Assembly (NCBI RefSeq): GCF_000420865.1
Contig: NZ_ATVT01000008.1
Span: forward strand, 1-64,000
Reading direction: 5' to 3'
DNA length: 64,000 nucleotides
Source of the DNA: Butyrivibrio sp. XPD2006
GTDB lineage: Bacteria > Bacillota > Clostridia > Lachnospirales > Lachnospiraceae
Below the pieces are notes generated by a model, which saw only the letters and a program-made list of their open reading frames with translations, did no database searches and was not told the DNA's origin. The position numbers were made by a program, and so were the translations under genes. Shown in pieces: positions 26,495-35,034 of the stretch (its first letter is position 1; each line of letters opens with the position of its first letter).

Positions 26495-28297
26495 TTAATC
26501 ACTGATAAGTTTTAAAGAAGATATATCCGGTGCAATAGCCATGGAATAGTTGGTATAATAGACAACAAACCCCGGCTTTGCGCCGTTTGGCTTTTTGACA
26601 TCTTTTCTTTGGAGATAGTCTATTTCAACCTTCTCCTGATTCTTGCCTTTTGAATAGAAACCTGCAAGGGCAGCTGCTTCTTCGAAGGCTCTGTCCGGAA
26701 CTTCTTTTCCTCCGGTTAAAAGAACTACATGGGAGCCGGGGATTTTCTTGGCATGGAACCACCAGTCTCCACCGTTAGCTGTTTTAAAGGTTAGTTCATC
26801 GTTCTGTATATTGTTCTTGCCGACATAAATATCAAAGCCATCACTTGATAAATAGTGGAATGGTGCGCTCTTAACTTTGTCGCCTCGGCCTTTTTTACCT
26901 GATACATGTGACTTAATATATCCGCTCTCGGCAAGCTCCTGTCTGATCTGCGAAAGGTCTGACTCTTTCTGGGCTATATCCAGAGAAGTAGCAATTGATT
27001 CAAGTTGCTCTATAGCTTCAGATACTTCCTTCATCTGCTCTTCAAGAGCTTCCTGAGTTCTCTTAAGCTTGGTATATTTATCAAAATATTTCTTGGCATT
27101 CTGATTCGGAGTAAGAGTCGGATCAAGAGGAATCGTTATATCTTTTCCTGTGTTGTAGTCGTTGACGGTGATTGACTTATCACCTTCCTTGGCACTGTAG
27201 CCGTAAGTGTTGAGGAGTTCTCCGTAAACTCTGTATTTGTCTTTCTTTTCAGAATCAGTCATCTGTTTGGACTGAAGATCATACTTGCGGACATTGCGCT
27301 CCAGTGCAGTCTGTACAATCTTTCTGAGATCAACGGATTTCTGACGGATTCTGGTGAAAGTGTTCTTTTCGGCGTAATACTGTTCAATCAGTTCTGAAAT
27401 AGAACTGCATTCTTTTATATGCCAGTTACTCTCGGAATCTGAGAGCTCTTTACCAAAACCATAAAGAGTAAGCGGAATGGAAGAGTACTCTTTTGGGGCG
27501 TCACCATCATAATAAATTGCGGGACTGTAAGTACCTGACTTGATGCACTCAACGATGTCTCCAAAATGTCTGTAAATTGAAGAAGACTCTTTGGTATCAA
27601 GAGCAATTGCTGATTTGTCTGCGTCGATTCCGGCTCTGAAGCAGATCTCCTGAGCTATGATAGGAGATATTCCGGTATAGCTGGAGTAGATTGCCTTAAA
27701 TATTGGCATTCCTTTGCTGAGAACCAGTGAAGAGAACTCATCAGCTGTGGTTTCGAGAGGATTGGCCTTATCCTGAGAGGGAATAAAGTAAGTCCTTCCG
27801 GGAAGAACCTCTCTTACTGAACTCACAGATGCAGGAATATGCTTGATTGAGTCGATTATAAGGTCATTTTCATCGGTAAAGATTATGTTGCTGTATTTGC
27901 CCATAATCTCAATAATGAGGGTTTTATGGCGCAAATCGCCCATTTCATCAAGATGCTCAACTTCAAAGCGGATTACTCTTTCAAGTCCTCCGGGTTGTGT
28001 AACGGAGATGATCCTGCCGTTCTGGATGTGCTTTCTAAGGAGCATACAGAAGTTGGGAGCAGTCATGGGTGATGCCTTGTTCTCATCTGTCAGATAAACC
28101 AGCGGAAGAGTAGCGTCAGCAGAGAGAACAAGCCTTGTCTGCTTGATACCGAATTGGTCTGCGGCTTCAAAAGAGAGCTTGACTGTGATAAAAAGCTCAT
28201 CGCTCTCAGTCTGTGCAATCTTATATATACGCCCTCCGACTAGAAGGTCGGAGAAGTCTTTTGTCAGGTTTGCAATTGTAATTCCGTCAAATGCCAT
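26495..28297 (-). CDS. rqcH: Rqc2/NEMF homologue RqcH (NFACT family)
   Basis: A 600-residue protein of the NFACT family, formerly annotated as fibronectin-binding protein. In Bacillus, RqcH binds split 50S subunits and adds Ala tails to stalled nascent chains. The N-terminal NFACT-N domain begins MAFDGITIANLTKDFSDLLVGGRIYKI, a long coiled coil lies in the middle (about 320-430), and the C-terminal NFACT-R domain has FDIYVGKNNIQND...GGDWWFHAKKIPGSHVVL. The start is ATG 28297 with AAGGAAAT upstream. A longer reading to 28453 adds an unrelated 52-residue stretch with no ribosome binding site at its start. Confidence 0.92.
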   Translation of the reverse strand: MAFDGITIANLTKDFSDLLVGGRIYKIAQTESDELFITVKLSFEAADQFGIKQTRLVLSADATLPLVYLTDENKASPMTAPNFCMLLRKHIQNGRIISVTQPGGLERVIRFEVEHLDEMGDLRHKTLIIEIMGKYSNIIFTDENDLIIDSIKHIPASVSSVREVLPGRTYFIPSQDKANPLETTADEFSSLVLSKGMPIFKAIYSSYTGISPIIAQEICFRAGIDADKSAIALDTKESSSIYRHFGDIVECIKSGTYSPAIYYDGDAPKEYSSIPLTLYGFGKELSDSESNWHIKECSSISELIEQYYAEKNTFTRIRQKSVDLRKIVQTALERNVRKYDLQSKQMTDSEKKDKYRVYGELLNTYGYSAKEGDKSITVNDYNTGKDITIPLDPTLTPNQNAKKYFDKYTKLKRTQEALEEQMKEVSEAIEQLESIATSLDIAQKESDLSQIRQELAESGYIKSHVSGKKGRGDKVKSAPFHYLSSDGFDIYVGKNNIQNDELTFKTANGGDWWFHAKKIPGSHVVLLTGGKEVPDRAFEEAAALAGFYSKGKNQEKVEIDYLQRKDVKKPNGAKPGFVVYYTNYSMAIAPDISSLKLISD

Positions 28298-28370
28298 TTT
28301 AAATATTTCCTTTTCAAATAATAAATGCATGACTATTATACAGTAAAATAGCATATTTGGTTGAGATTTT

Positions 28371-28399
28371 TTGAAATTGCTGATATAGTATTTTAGTAT
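28371..28399 (+). promoter_or_regulatory. predicted trpS promoter
   Basis: TTGAAA (28371-28376), 17-base spacer, TAGTAT (28394-28399). The space up to the ATG is too short for a T-box, and no T-box sequence is present. A TATAAT for the divergent rqcH gene lies on the other strand at 28340-28335. Confidence 0.5.
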
Positions 28400-28418
28400 A
28401 CATTTTGGAGGATTAGCT

Positions 28419-29420
28419 ATGGAAAACGAAAAGAAGATAATGCTCTCCGGCATACAGCCAAGCGGAGATTTACATTTGGGTAACTACCTTGGAGCCATTA
28501 AGAACTGGGCTGACAGGGTTAATGATTTTGAGTGCTACTATTTCATGGCAGATATGCACACCATTACAGTAAGACAGGATCCCAAGGAACTCAGAAGACG
28601 TTCTCTTGAGATGCTTGCTCTTTATATTGCATGCGGACTTGATCCTGAGAAGAATACTCTTTTCCTTCAGTCACATGTTCCGGCTCATGCGCAGCTCGGA
28701 TGGGTTCTCGACTGCTATACAATGTTTGGTGAGCTCTCACGTATGACTCAGTTCAAGGACAAATCTGAGAAGCACAAGGATAACATCAACGCAGGACTTT
28801 TCACATATCCATCGCTTATGGCTGCTGATATCCTTCTGTACCAGCCTCACTATGTACCTGTAGGAGAGGATCAGAAGCAGCACGTTGAGCTTACAAGAAA
28901 TATTGCAGAGCGTTTCAACAACATCTACGGCGATGTGTTCAGAATCCCTGAACCATACATTGCCAAGACGGGTGCTCGTATTTATGGACTTACAACTCCC
29001 GGATCCAAGATGAGTAAGTCAGAGCCGAACGGATGCGTATTCCTCATGGATGAGCCTGATGTTGTTATGAAGAAGTTTAAGAGAGCAGTAACAGACTCTG
29101 ATACAGAGAACTGCGTACGCTATGACAAAGAGAATAAGCCCGGTGTTGCTAACCTTATGAATATCTACTCAACCATCACTGGCAAGACCTTTGAGGAGAT
29201 TGAAAAAGAGTTCGAAGGACAGGGCTACGGTGCATTCAAGCCTGCAGTAGGAGAGGCTGTTCTTGAGACACTTAATCCGATTCGTGAAGAGGCTAAGAGG
29301 CTTATTGCTGATAAGGCATATCTTGAAAGCGTATATAAAGAGGGCGCTGAGAGAGCATCTTATATTGCAAACAAGACACTTCGTAAGGTTTATAAGAAAA
29401 TCGGATTCTATCAGCTTTAA
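28419..29420 (+). CDS. trpS: tryptophanyl-tRNA synthetase
   Basis: A 333-residue class I aminoacyl-tRNA synthetase charging tRNA-Trp. The HIGH-type motif is PSGDLHLGNYLGA near the N-terminus and the KMSKS motif is exact (GSKMSKSEPNG). GEDQKQHVELTRNIAERFN and the DMHTIT block are typical of TrpRS. GGAGGA precedes the ATG. Single gene ended by a perfect inverted-repeat terminator. Confidence 0.96.
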   Translation: MENEKKIMLSGIQPSGDLHLGNYLGAIKNWADRVNDFECYYFMADMHTITVRQDPKELRRRSLEMLALYIACGLDPEKNTLFLQSHVPAHAQLGWVLDCYTMFGELSRMTQFKDKSEKHKDNINAGLFTYPSLMAADILLYQPHYVPVGEDQKQHVELTRNIAERFNNIYGDVFRIPEPYIAKTGARIYGLTTPGSKMSKSEPNGCVFLMDEPDVVMKKFKRAVTDSDTENCVRYDKENKPGVANLMNIYSTITGKTFEEIEKEFEGQGYGAFKPAVGEAVLETLNPIREEAKRLIADKAYLESVYKEGAERASYIANKTLRKVYKKIGFYQL

Positions 29421-29441
29421 TAATATCTTTACATTAAATAC

Positions 29442-29480
29442 AAGACGCCACTTTCAAATTTGAAAGTGGCGTCTTTTTAA
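29442..29480. terminator. bidirectional terminator, perfect 17-base inverted repeat
   Basis: Bases 29442-29475 form a perfect palindrome with arms AAGACGCCACTTTCAAA and its complement, followed by TTT. It separates trpS from the converging uxaB. Confidence 0.88.
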
Positions 29481-29525
29481 AGGGTTAGGAGTTGAAATGA
29501 AAAACAGAATTGCTGTTTATATGGA

Positions 29526-31025
29526 TTAAAGGCAGCTCTGATATGCAGCCTTAGCACCCTCTGTGTGGATCTTCTTGAGATCTGCAACAACAGTATCTGT
29601 AAGACCTTCAATTTTGTTAAGGTCCTGATCCCACATCTTTTCATTGCCAAGGACAGCCTTGACAAGGTCTTCCTCGGAATCATTTCTATGGTCATAGAAG
29701 AACTCAAGAGCCCATCTGTCATCGTTAACAGTGTAGGTATTACCTGCTGGTCTCTTGCATACAAGTCCTGCATCTGTGAGTTCCTGAACATCGTTTGAAT
29801 AGAATGCAATGTATGCTGCCAGTGACATTGTAAGACAAACAGGGAGTTTGCCGTTCTTGTCAATATACTGAAGGAATGAAGGCATGTTTCTTGCCTTCCA
29901 CTTACTTGTTGAGTTAAGTGAGATTGACATGAGTTCGTGGTTTACAAAAGGATTGTTGAATCTGTCCTTAACAGCAGCAGCGAACTGATTGAGGTCATTC
30001 TCATCAAGGTGATCTACAAGAGTAGGAATAACCTCTTCATTAAGCATCTTGTTCATGAAGCCTGCAACAGCGTCATCCTGCATGCAGTCACGTACGATGT
30101 CAAAACCTGCAAGATATGCACCGAGTACAAAACCTGTGTGTGCGCCGTTGAGAATACGAACCTTGCGGTGTTTATAAGGCATTACATCGGGAACTACGTG
30201 GACATTTACACCTGCCTTCTTAAACGGAAGTCTGTCCTCAAGGCCTTCAGGTCCTTCGATGATCCAGACTCCGAAGATTTCACCTACATCAATGAGTTCA
30301 TCATGATATCCGTTCTCAGCTTCAAGCTTCTCTACTTCCTTGGGATCACGGATCCTTCCGGGAACAATTCTGTCTACAAGAGTAGAGCAGAAGATATTTT
30401 CATTATTTACCCAGTTTTTAAACTCATCTTCAAGTTTCCACTGGTCAATGTACTGATTGACGCACTTTAAAAGCTCTTTGCCGTTATTGTCAATAAGCTC
30501 GCAGGAGAGAACAACGATTCCCTTCTTGCCTGCCTTAAATCTTCTGTAAAGTACCTGTGTGAGCTTGCCGGGGAAGCTTGCAGCCGGCAGATCTTCAAAA
30601 TTACATGAAGGATCATAGGCAATACCTGCCTCTGTAGTATTTGACGCGATAATATCAAGGTCATCGCTTTCTGCGATCTCCATAATTCTGTCATAATCGC
30701 TCTTATCGTAAGGATTGAGACAGCAGTCACAGGCTGAAATAACTCTTTTTGCATCAACCTTCTGACCGTTTTCGCTTCCTCTTAAGTAGAGTGTATAAAG
30801 ACCTTCCTGCTTATTTACAAGCTCTGTAAGTCCCTGAGAAATAGGCTGGATGAGAGCAACCTTACCGTTAAATCCGGCCTTTTCATTACTGATATCAAAG
30901 AAATAATCAACGAATGCACGCATAAAATTGCCTTCACCGAACTGAAGAACTCTGATAGGTGCATTCTCTAATACGTACCCCTTGTACCCCGAAGCCTTTA
31001 GTACATCATAGTTTAATAACTCCAT
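29526..31025 (-). CDS. uxaB: tagaturonate reductase (altronate oxidoreductase)
   Basis: A 499-residue member of the mannitol dehydrogenase family, NAD-dependent, which reduces D-tagaturonate to D-altronate in galacturonate (pectin) catabolism. The Rossmann block VLQFGEGNFMRAFVDYFFD, the SNTTEAGI block and the C-terminal catalytic region KVRILNGAHTGFVLGAYLAG, with the Lys/Asn/His set of the family, are present. CAGGAGG precedes the ATG at 31025. Single gene with two cre-like operators in its promoter. The other hexuronate genes are elsewhere. Confidence 0.92.
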   Translation of the reverse strand: MELLNYDVLKASGYKGYVLENAPIRVLQFGEGNFMRAFVDYFFDISNEKAGFNGKVALIQPISQGLTELVNKQEGLYTLYLRGSENGQKVDAKRVISACDCCLNPYDKSDYDRIMEIAESDDLDIIASNTTEAGIAYDPSCNFEDLPAASFPGKLTQVLYRRFKAGKKGIVVLSCELIDNNGKELLKCVNQYIDQWKLEDEFKNWVNNENIFCSTLVDRIVPGRIRDPKEVEKLEAENGYHDELIDVGEIFGVWIIEGPEGLEDRLPFKKAGVNVHVVPDVMPYKHRKVRILNGAHTGFVLGAYLAGFDIVRDCMQDDAVAGFMNKMLNEEVIPTLVDHLDENDLNQFAAAVKDRFNNPFVNHELMSISLNSTSKWKARNMPSFLQYIDKNGKLPVCLTMSLAAYIAFYSNDVQELTDAGLVCKRPAGNTYTVNDDRWALEFFYDHRNDSEEDLVKAVLGNEKMWDQDLNKIEGLTDTVVADLKKIHTEGAKAAYQSCL

Positions 31026-31040
31026 AATCGCCTCCTGAAA

Positions 31041-31054
31041 TGTAACCGCTTACA
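31041..31054. promoter_or_regulatory. cre/LacI-type operator 1 of uxaB
   Basis: TGTAACCGCTTACA fits the catabolite-responsive-element consensus TGWAANCGNTWNCW. It lies just downstream of the predicted uxaB start of transcription, where binding would block elongation or initiation. Confidence 0.6.
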
Positions 31055-31067
31055 AATATAAACGTGT

Positions 31068-31096
31068 AATATATTTTCTAAATATTGTTATAACAA
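31068..31096 (-). promoter_or_regulatory. predicted uxaB promoter
   Basis: On the minus strand TTGTTA (31096-31091), 17-base spacer, TATATT (31073-31068). It is bracketed by the two operators. Confidence 0.6.
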
Positions 31097-31100
31097 ATTA

Positions 31101-31114
31101 TGTAAGCGTTTACA
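31101..31114. promoter_or_regulatory. cre/LacI-type operator 2 of uxaB
   Basis: TGTAAGCGTTTACA matches the same consensus as operator 1 and begins exactly 60 bases from it, just upstream of the -35. The two sites could be bridged by one LacI-family tetramer. CcpA or a dedicated uronate regulator are both possible. Confidence 0.6.
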
Positions 31115-31177
31115 ATAGCAAAATTTTAATTATTTTCAAAAAAGAGTATTTAAGCGCGGTTACGGATTTCGTTGACA

Positions 31178-31206
31178 TTGACCTTAAATTTGCGTTATAT
31201 TATAAT
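31178..31206 (+). promoter_or_regulatory. strong predicted promoter of the yicC-gmk-rpoZ operon
   Basis: TTGACC (31178-31183), 17-base spacer, TATAAT (31201-31206). An overlapping TTGACA (31172-31177) with TTATAT (31195-31200) gives a second near-consensus option. Confidence 0.7.
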
Positions 31207-31251
31207 AACTTGTGTAAATTTATAACCCAAATATAAGGGGGAATCTAACCT

Positions 31252-32139
31252 ATGGTCTGCAGTATGACTGGTTTTGGCAGAAGTGAGGTCACAGAAGGTC
31301 AGCGCAAGTATATAGTTGAGCTTAAGTCTGTTAATAATCGTTACCTTGATATCAACATTAAGATGCCCAAGAAGTTCAATGCTTTTGAATCAGCTATAAG
31401 AGCTGAACTCAAGAACTTCATGAAGCGTGGCAAGGTCGATGTCTTTATAAGTTATGAGGATTTTTCAGAATCAGAATCCAGAGTCAAATACAATAAAGCT
31501 ATCGCTGAAGAGTACTTTAATTATTTAAAAGAGATGGCGGATGATTTCGGACTTGATAATGATGTGCGTATTTCAGTACTCTCAAGATTTCCGGAAGTAT
31601 TTACTATGGAAGAAGAGGAACTTGACGAAGAGGAAGTCTGGAGCGGAATCAAGAAAGCACTTGATGAGGCCGGCAAGCAGTTTTTGGAGTCAAGGACAAG
31701 AGAGGGCGAGTTCCTTTCCAAGGATTTAAACACCAAGCTTGACGGTATGTTCGAAAATGTAGAATATATCACCGAGAGATCACCTGAGATCATTACTGAG
31801 TACAAGGCTAAACTCAGAGAGAAGATAGCCGATCTTTTAGAGGACAAGCAGGTTGATGAGAACAGACTGGCGATGGAAGTTACCATCTATGCTGACAAGG
31901 TTTGTGTGGATGAGGAACTGACAAGGCTTCGCAGCCACATCCTCGCTACCAAGGAAGCTCTGATGACAGGCGATGACAAGGACGGAATAGGAAGAAAGCT
32001 TGATTTCCTTGCCCAGGAGATGAACAGAGAAGCCAACACAATCCTTTCCAAGTCTACCGATCTCAAGATTTCAGACAGAGGAATTGCGCTTAAGACTGAT
32101 ATTGAGAAGGTCAGAGAACAAATACAAAACATCGAGTAA
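31252..32139 (+). CDS. yicC: YicC-family endoribonuclease
   Basis: A 295-residue protein of the YicC/YloC family, metal-dependent RNases implicated in sRNA and mRNA decay. It starts with the conserved MTGFGRSE and VELKSVNNRYLDINIKMP blocks, and the C-terminal DUF1732 region GRKLDFLAQEMNREANTILSKS is complete. GGGGG lies upstream of the ATG. It heads an operon with gmk and rpoZ, the usual Firmicutes arrangement. Confidence 0.93.
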   Translation: MVCSMTGFGRSEVTEGQRKYIVELKSVNNRYLDINIKMPKKFNAFESAIRAELKNFMKRGKVDVFISYEDFSESESRVKYNKAIAEEYFNYLKEMADDFGLDNDVRISVLSRFPEVFTMEEEELDEEEVWSGIKKALDEAGKQFLESRTREGEFLSKDLNTKLDGMFENVEYITERSPEIITEYKAKLREKIADLLEDKQVDENRLAMEVTIYADKVCVDEELTRLRSHILATKEALMTGDDKDGIGRKLDFLAQEMNREANTILSKSTDLKISDRGIALKTDIEKVREQIQNIE

Positions 32140-32152
32140 GTGAAGGTTATAC

Positions 32153-32776
32153 ATGAATAGAAAAGGCATAATTATTGTTGTTTCCGGATTTTCAGGTGCA
32201 GGTAAGGGAACGCTGATGAAGGAGCTCACTAAGAAATATGACAACTACGCTCTTTCAGTATCAGCCACAACGAGAGACCCAAGACCCGGAGAAGTCAACG
32301 GAAGAGAGTATTTCTTTGTCAGCAACGAGGAATTTGAGAAGCTCATTGAGGAAAATGGCCTCATAGAGCATGCAGGTTACGTAGATCACTACTACGGAAC
32401 CCCCAGAAAGTTTGTAGAAGATAAGCTTTCTCAGGGAATAGATGTTATACTGGAAATAGAGATTCAGGGCGCTCTTCAGATAAAAGAGCAGTATCCTGAC
32501 GCAGTACTTTTATTTGTTATGCCGCCTTCAGCCGCTGAACTTGAAAAGAGACTCAGAGGACGCGGTACGGAGACCGAAGAGGTTATCCTTCAGAGACTGA
32601 AGAGAGCCAAGGAAGAGTCCGTAGGAATAGAGAAGTACGATTACCTTGTTATCAATGATGACCTTGAGAAGTGTACCGAGAGGCTTCATAATATAATAGA
32701 AGCAGCTCACGGAACACCTCAGAGAAATCTTGATTTTATAGAAACTATCAGAACTGAGCTTAATGGGTTTACTTAA
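32153..32776 (+). CDS. gmk: guanylate kinase
   Basis: A 207-residue enzyme phosphorylating GMP to GDP with ATP. The P-loop reads SGFSGAGKGTL (Phe where most have Pro). The GMP-binding SATTRDPRPGEVNGREYFFV and VDHYYGTPRKFVE blocks and the lid region RLRGRGTETEEVILQRL are intact. It lies 13 bases after yicC and ahead of rpoZ. Confidence 0.95.
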   Translation: MNRKGIIIVVSGFSGAGKGTLMKELTKKYDNYALSVSATTRDPRPGEVNGREYFFVSNEEFEKLIEENGLIEHAGYVDHYYGTPRKFVEDKLSQGIDVILEIEIQGALQIKEQYPDAVLLFVMPPSAAELEKRLRGRGTETEEVILQRLKRAKEESVGIEKYDYLVINDDLEKCTERLHNIIEAAHGTPQRNLDFIETIRTELNGFT

Positions 32777-32821
32777 ACCTTTAGCTTGTATATGCGGATG
32801 AATCCGCAGGAAAGGAATAAA

Positions 32822-33121
32822 ATGATACACCCTTCTTATGTAGATCTTATGAACGTAGTAAACAAGGAAGTTGAAGAGGGCGAGCAGCCTGTAATCAATT
32901 CCAGATATTCAGTAGTTATGGCTACTGCAAAGAGAGCAAGACAGATCATCGCCGGCGACGAGCCAATGGTCAAGGTTAAGGACAAGCAGAAGCCTCTTTC
33001 AATCGCAGTTGATGAGATGAACCAGGCACAGCTTCGTATTCTTACAGATGAGGAGAAAGCAGCTCTTCTTTCTGAGAATGAGGAGACAGCCGTAGCTGAG
33101 GAGCCTACAGAGAACGAATAA
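32822..33121 (+). CDS. rpoZ: RNA polymerase omega subunit
   Basis: A 99-residue omega subunit assisting assembly of the beta-prime subunit. It has the typical MIHPSYVDLMN start, the NSRYSVVMATAKRARQI core that contacts beta-prime, and an acidic tail. AAAGGA ends 5 bases before the ATG at 32822. A longer frame from 32786 lacks support. Gene order gmk-rpoZ confirms the call. Confidence 0.92.
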   Translation: MIHPSYVDLMNVVNKEVEEGEQPVINSRYSVVMATAKRARQIIAGDEPMVKVKDKQKPLSIAVDEMNQAQLRILTDEEKAALLSENEETAVAEEPTENE

Positions 33122-33122
33122 T

Positions 33123-34490
33123 ATGAAAATACTTTTTGTTTCGCTGGGATGCGACAAAAACAGAGTTGATACCGAGGTTATGCTTGGAATGCTCCAAACC
33201 CGAGGGTTCAGCTTTACAGATGATGAAGATGAAGCAAAAGCAGCAGTTGTAAACACCTGCTGCTTTATAAATGATGCCAAACAGGAGAGCATTGATACAA
33301 TTCTTGAGCTTGCCGAGAGAAGGAAAGATGGCAGACTTGAGGCTCTTATTGTCACAGGATGTCTTGGCCAGAGATACAAGGACGAGATACAGAAGGAGAT
33401 ACCTGAAGTTGATGCTATTCTTGGCGTTACATCCATGGACAAGATTGTTGATGCCATAGAAGCTACCCTTAAGAGGAATAAGCTCTTTTCCCACAAGAAT
33501 TACTTTGAGGATATTGATAAACCTGCAAAGGGCGGCTATAAGAGAGTTATCACAACCGGCGGACTGTTCGATTATCTCAAGATTGCAGAAGGATGCGATA
33601 AACACTGCACTTACTGCATCATCCCTAAGGTAAGAGGAAGATATCGAAGTATCCCGATGGATGACCTTCTTATTGAGGCCAAAGAGCTTGCAGAGGGCGG
33701 AGTAACCGAGCTATTGGTTGTCGCTCAGGAGACCACGATCTATGGTACAGACCTGTACGGAAGAAAGATGCTTCCGGAGCTTTTAAGAAAGCTTTGTAAG
33801 ATAGAGGGCTTTAAGTGGATAAGAGTATTATACTGTTATCCTGAGGAGATAGATGATGAGCTTATCAAGGTGATGAAAGAAGAGCCTAAGATATGCCATT
33901 ATCTTGATATCCCGATCCAGTCGGGATCTGATCGGATCTTAAAGCTCATGGGCAGAAGGACTAACAGTGCTGAGATAAGAGCGCTTGTTAAACACCTTCG
34001 CGAAGAGATTCCGGATATCTGCATCAGGACAACGCTGATAAGCGGATTCCCGGGAGAGACGGCTGAGGATCACAAGCAGACCGAGAGCCTTGTAAGTGAT
34101 CTTAAGTTCGACAGATTAGGGGTATTTACTTATTCTCAGGAAGAGGACACACCGGCTGCAACAATGCCGGATCAGGTTACTGAGAGAGTAAAGAACACAC
34201 GCAGGAACAAGCTTATGCGGTTACAGCAGAAGATCGCATTTGAAGCTGCGGAGGATATGGTAGGAAAAACTGTTACAGCAGTTGTGGAAGGCAGGATCAC
34301 AGATGCTGATGATGACGATGGCCTTTCATATGTAGCAAGAACTTACAAGGATGCACCGGATATCGATGGATATCTTTTTATTACAGGAGTGCAGAGGGAG
34401 CTGATGACGGGGGATTATGTAGATGTCCTTATTACCGGCTCGAACGAATATGATTTGATAGGAGAGCTGAAAGATGAATTTACCAAATAA
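33123..34490 (+). CDS. rimO: ribosomal protein S12 methylthiotransferase RimO
   Basis: A 455-residue radical-SAM enzyme that adds a methylthio group to an Asp of ribosomal protein S12. The N-terminal UPF0004 domain begins MKILFVSLGCDKNRVDTEVMLG with further Cys in NTCCF and GCLGQRY (first Fe-S cluster). The radical-SAM motif is CDKHCTYCIIP (second cluster). A TRAM domain forms the C-terminus. GCDKNRVD distinguishes it from MiaB. It starts 1 base after rpoZ and overlaps pgsA by 17 bases. Confidence 0.94.
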   Translation: MKILFVSLGCDKNRVDTEVMLGMLQTRGFSFTDDEDEAKAAVVNTCCFINDAKQESIDTILELAERRKDGRLEALIVTGCLGQRYKDEIQKEIPEVDAILGVTSMDKIVDAIEATLKRNKLFSHKNYFEDIDKPAKGGYKRVITTGGLFDYLKIAEGCDKHCTYCIIPKVRGRYRSIPMDDLLIEAKELAEGGVTELLVVAQETTIYGTDLYGRKMLPELLRKLCKIEGFKWIRVLYCYPEEIDDELIKVMKEEPKICHYLDIPIQSGSDRILKLMGRRTNSAEIRALVKHLREEIPDICIRTTLISGFPGETAEDHKQTESLVSDLKFDRLGVFTYSQEEDTPAATMPDQVTERVKNTRRNKLMRLQQKIAFEAAEDMVGKTVTAVVEGRITDADDDDGLSYVARTYKDAPDIDGYLFITGVQRELMTGDYVDVLITGSNEYDLIGELKDEFTK

Positions 34491-35016
34491 GTTAACTGTA
34501 GCAAGAGTAATTCTTATTCCGTTTTTTGTGTTTTTCCTTTTGAATGATTCAATGAACCCATACTTTAAATGGGTTGCACTTGCGCTTTTTATTATCGCAA
34601 GTTTAACTGACCTTCTCGACGGCAAGATTGCCAGAAAGTACAACCTTGTAACAGATTTTGGAAAATTCATGGATCCTTTGGCCGATAAGCTTTTGGTTTG
34701 CAGTGCAATGATCGGTCTTATCGAGCTTGGAAGGATTGAGGCATGGATCGTAATCGTGATCATCGCCAGAGAATTCATTATCAGTGGATTCAGACTTATT
34801 GCAGCAGATAATGGAAGGGTTATCGCAGCAAGCTATTGGGGGAAATTTAAGACAACATTCCAGATGTTTATGGTAATCCTTATGATTGCCAATCTGGCAA
34901 TTTCACCATTGCCGCTTATAACACAGATCATCAAGTGGATAGCACTTGTCCTTACTATCGTTTCACTTGTGGACTACCTTATCAAGAATAAGGATGTAAT
35001 GAGCGGTCCGTTCTAA
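34474..35016 (+). CDS. pgsA: CDP-diacylglycerol-glycerol-3-phosphate 3-phosphatidyltransferase
   Basis: A 180-residue membrane enzyme making phosphatidylglycerophosphate. The CDP-alcohol phosphotransferase motif DG-x2-AR-x8-G-x3-D-x3-D is complete in LDGKIARKYNLVTDFGKFMDPLADK. The protein has four to six hydrophobic segments and starts with MNLPNKLTVARV, as usual for PgsA. It overlaps the end of rimO, as in many Firmicutes. Confidence 0.94.
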   Translation: MNLPNKLTVARVILIPFFVFFLLNDSMNPYFKWVALALFIIASLTDLLDGKIARKYNLVTDFGKFMDPLADKLLVCSAMIGLIELGRIEAWIVIVIIAREFIISGFRLIAADNGRVIAASYWGKFKTTFQMFMVILMIANLAISPLPLITQIIKWIALVLTIVSLVDYLIKNKDVMSGPF

Positions 35017-35034
35017 CGATATTTAGGAGTATTA

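Noticed and set aside
28298..28418. T-box leader for trpS
   Set aside because: The gap is only about 120 bases, contains divergent promoters, and has no T-box antiterminator sequence.
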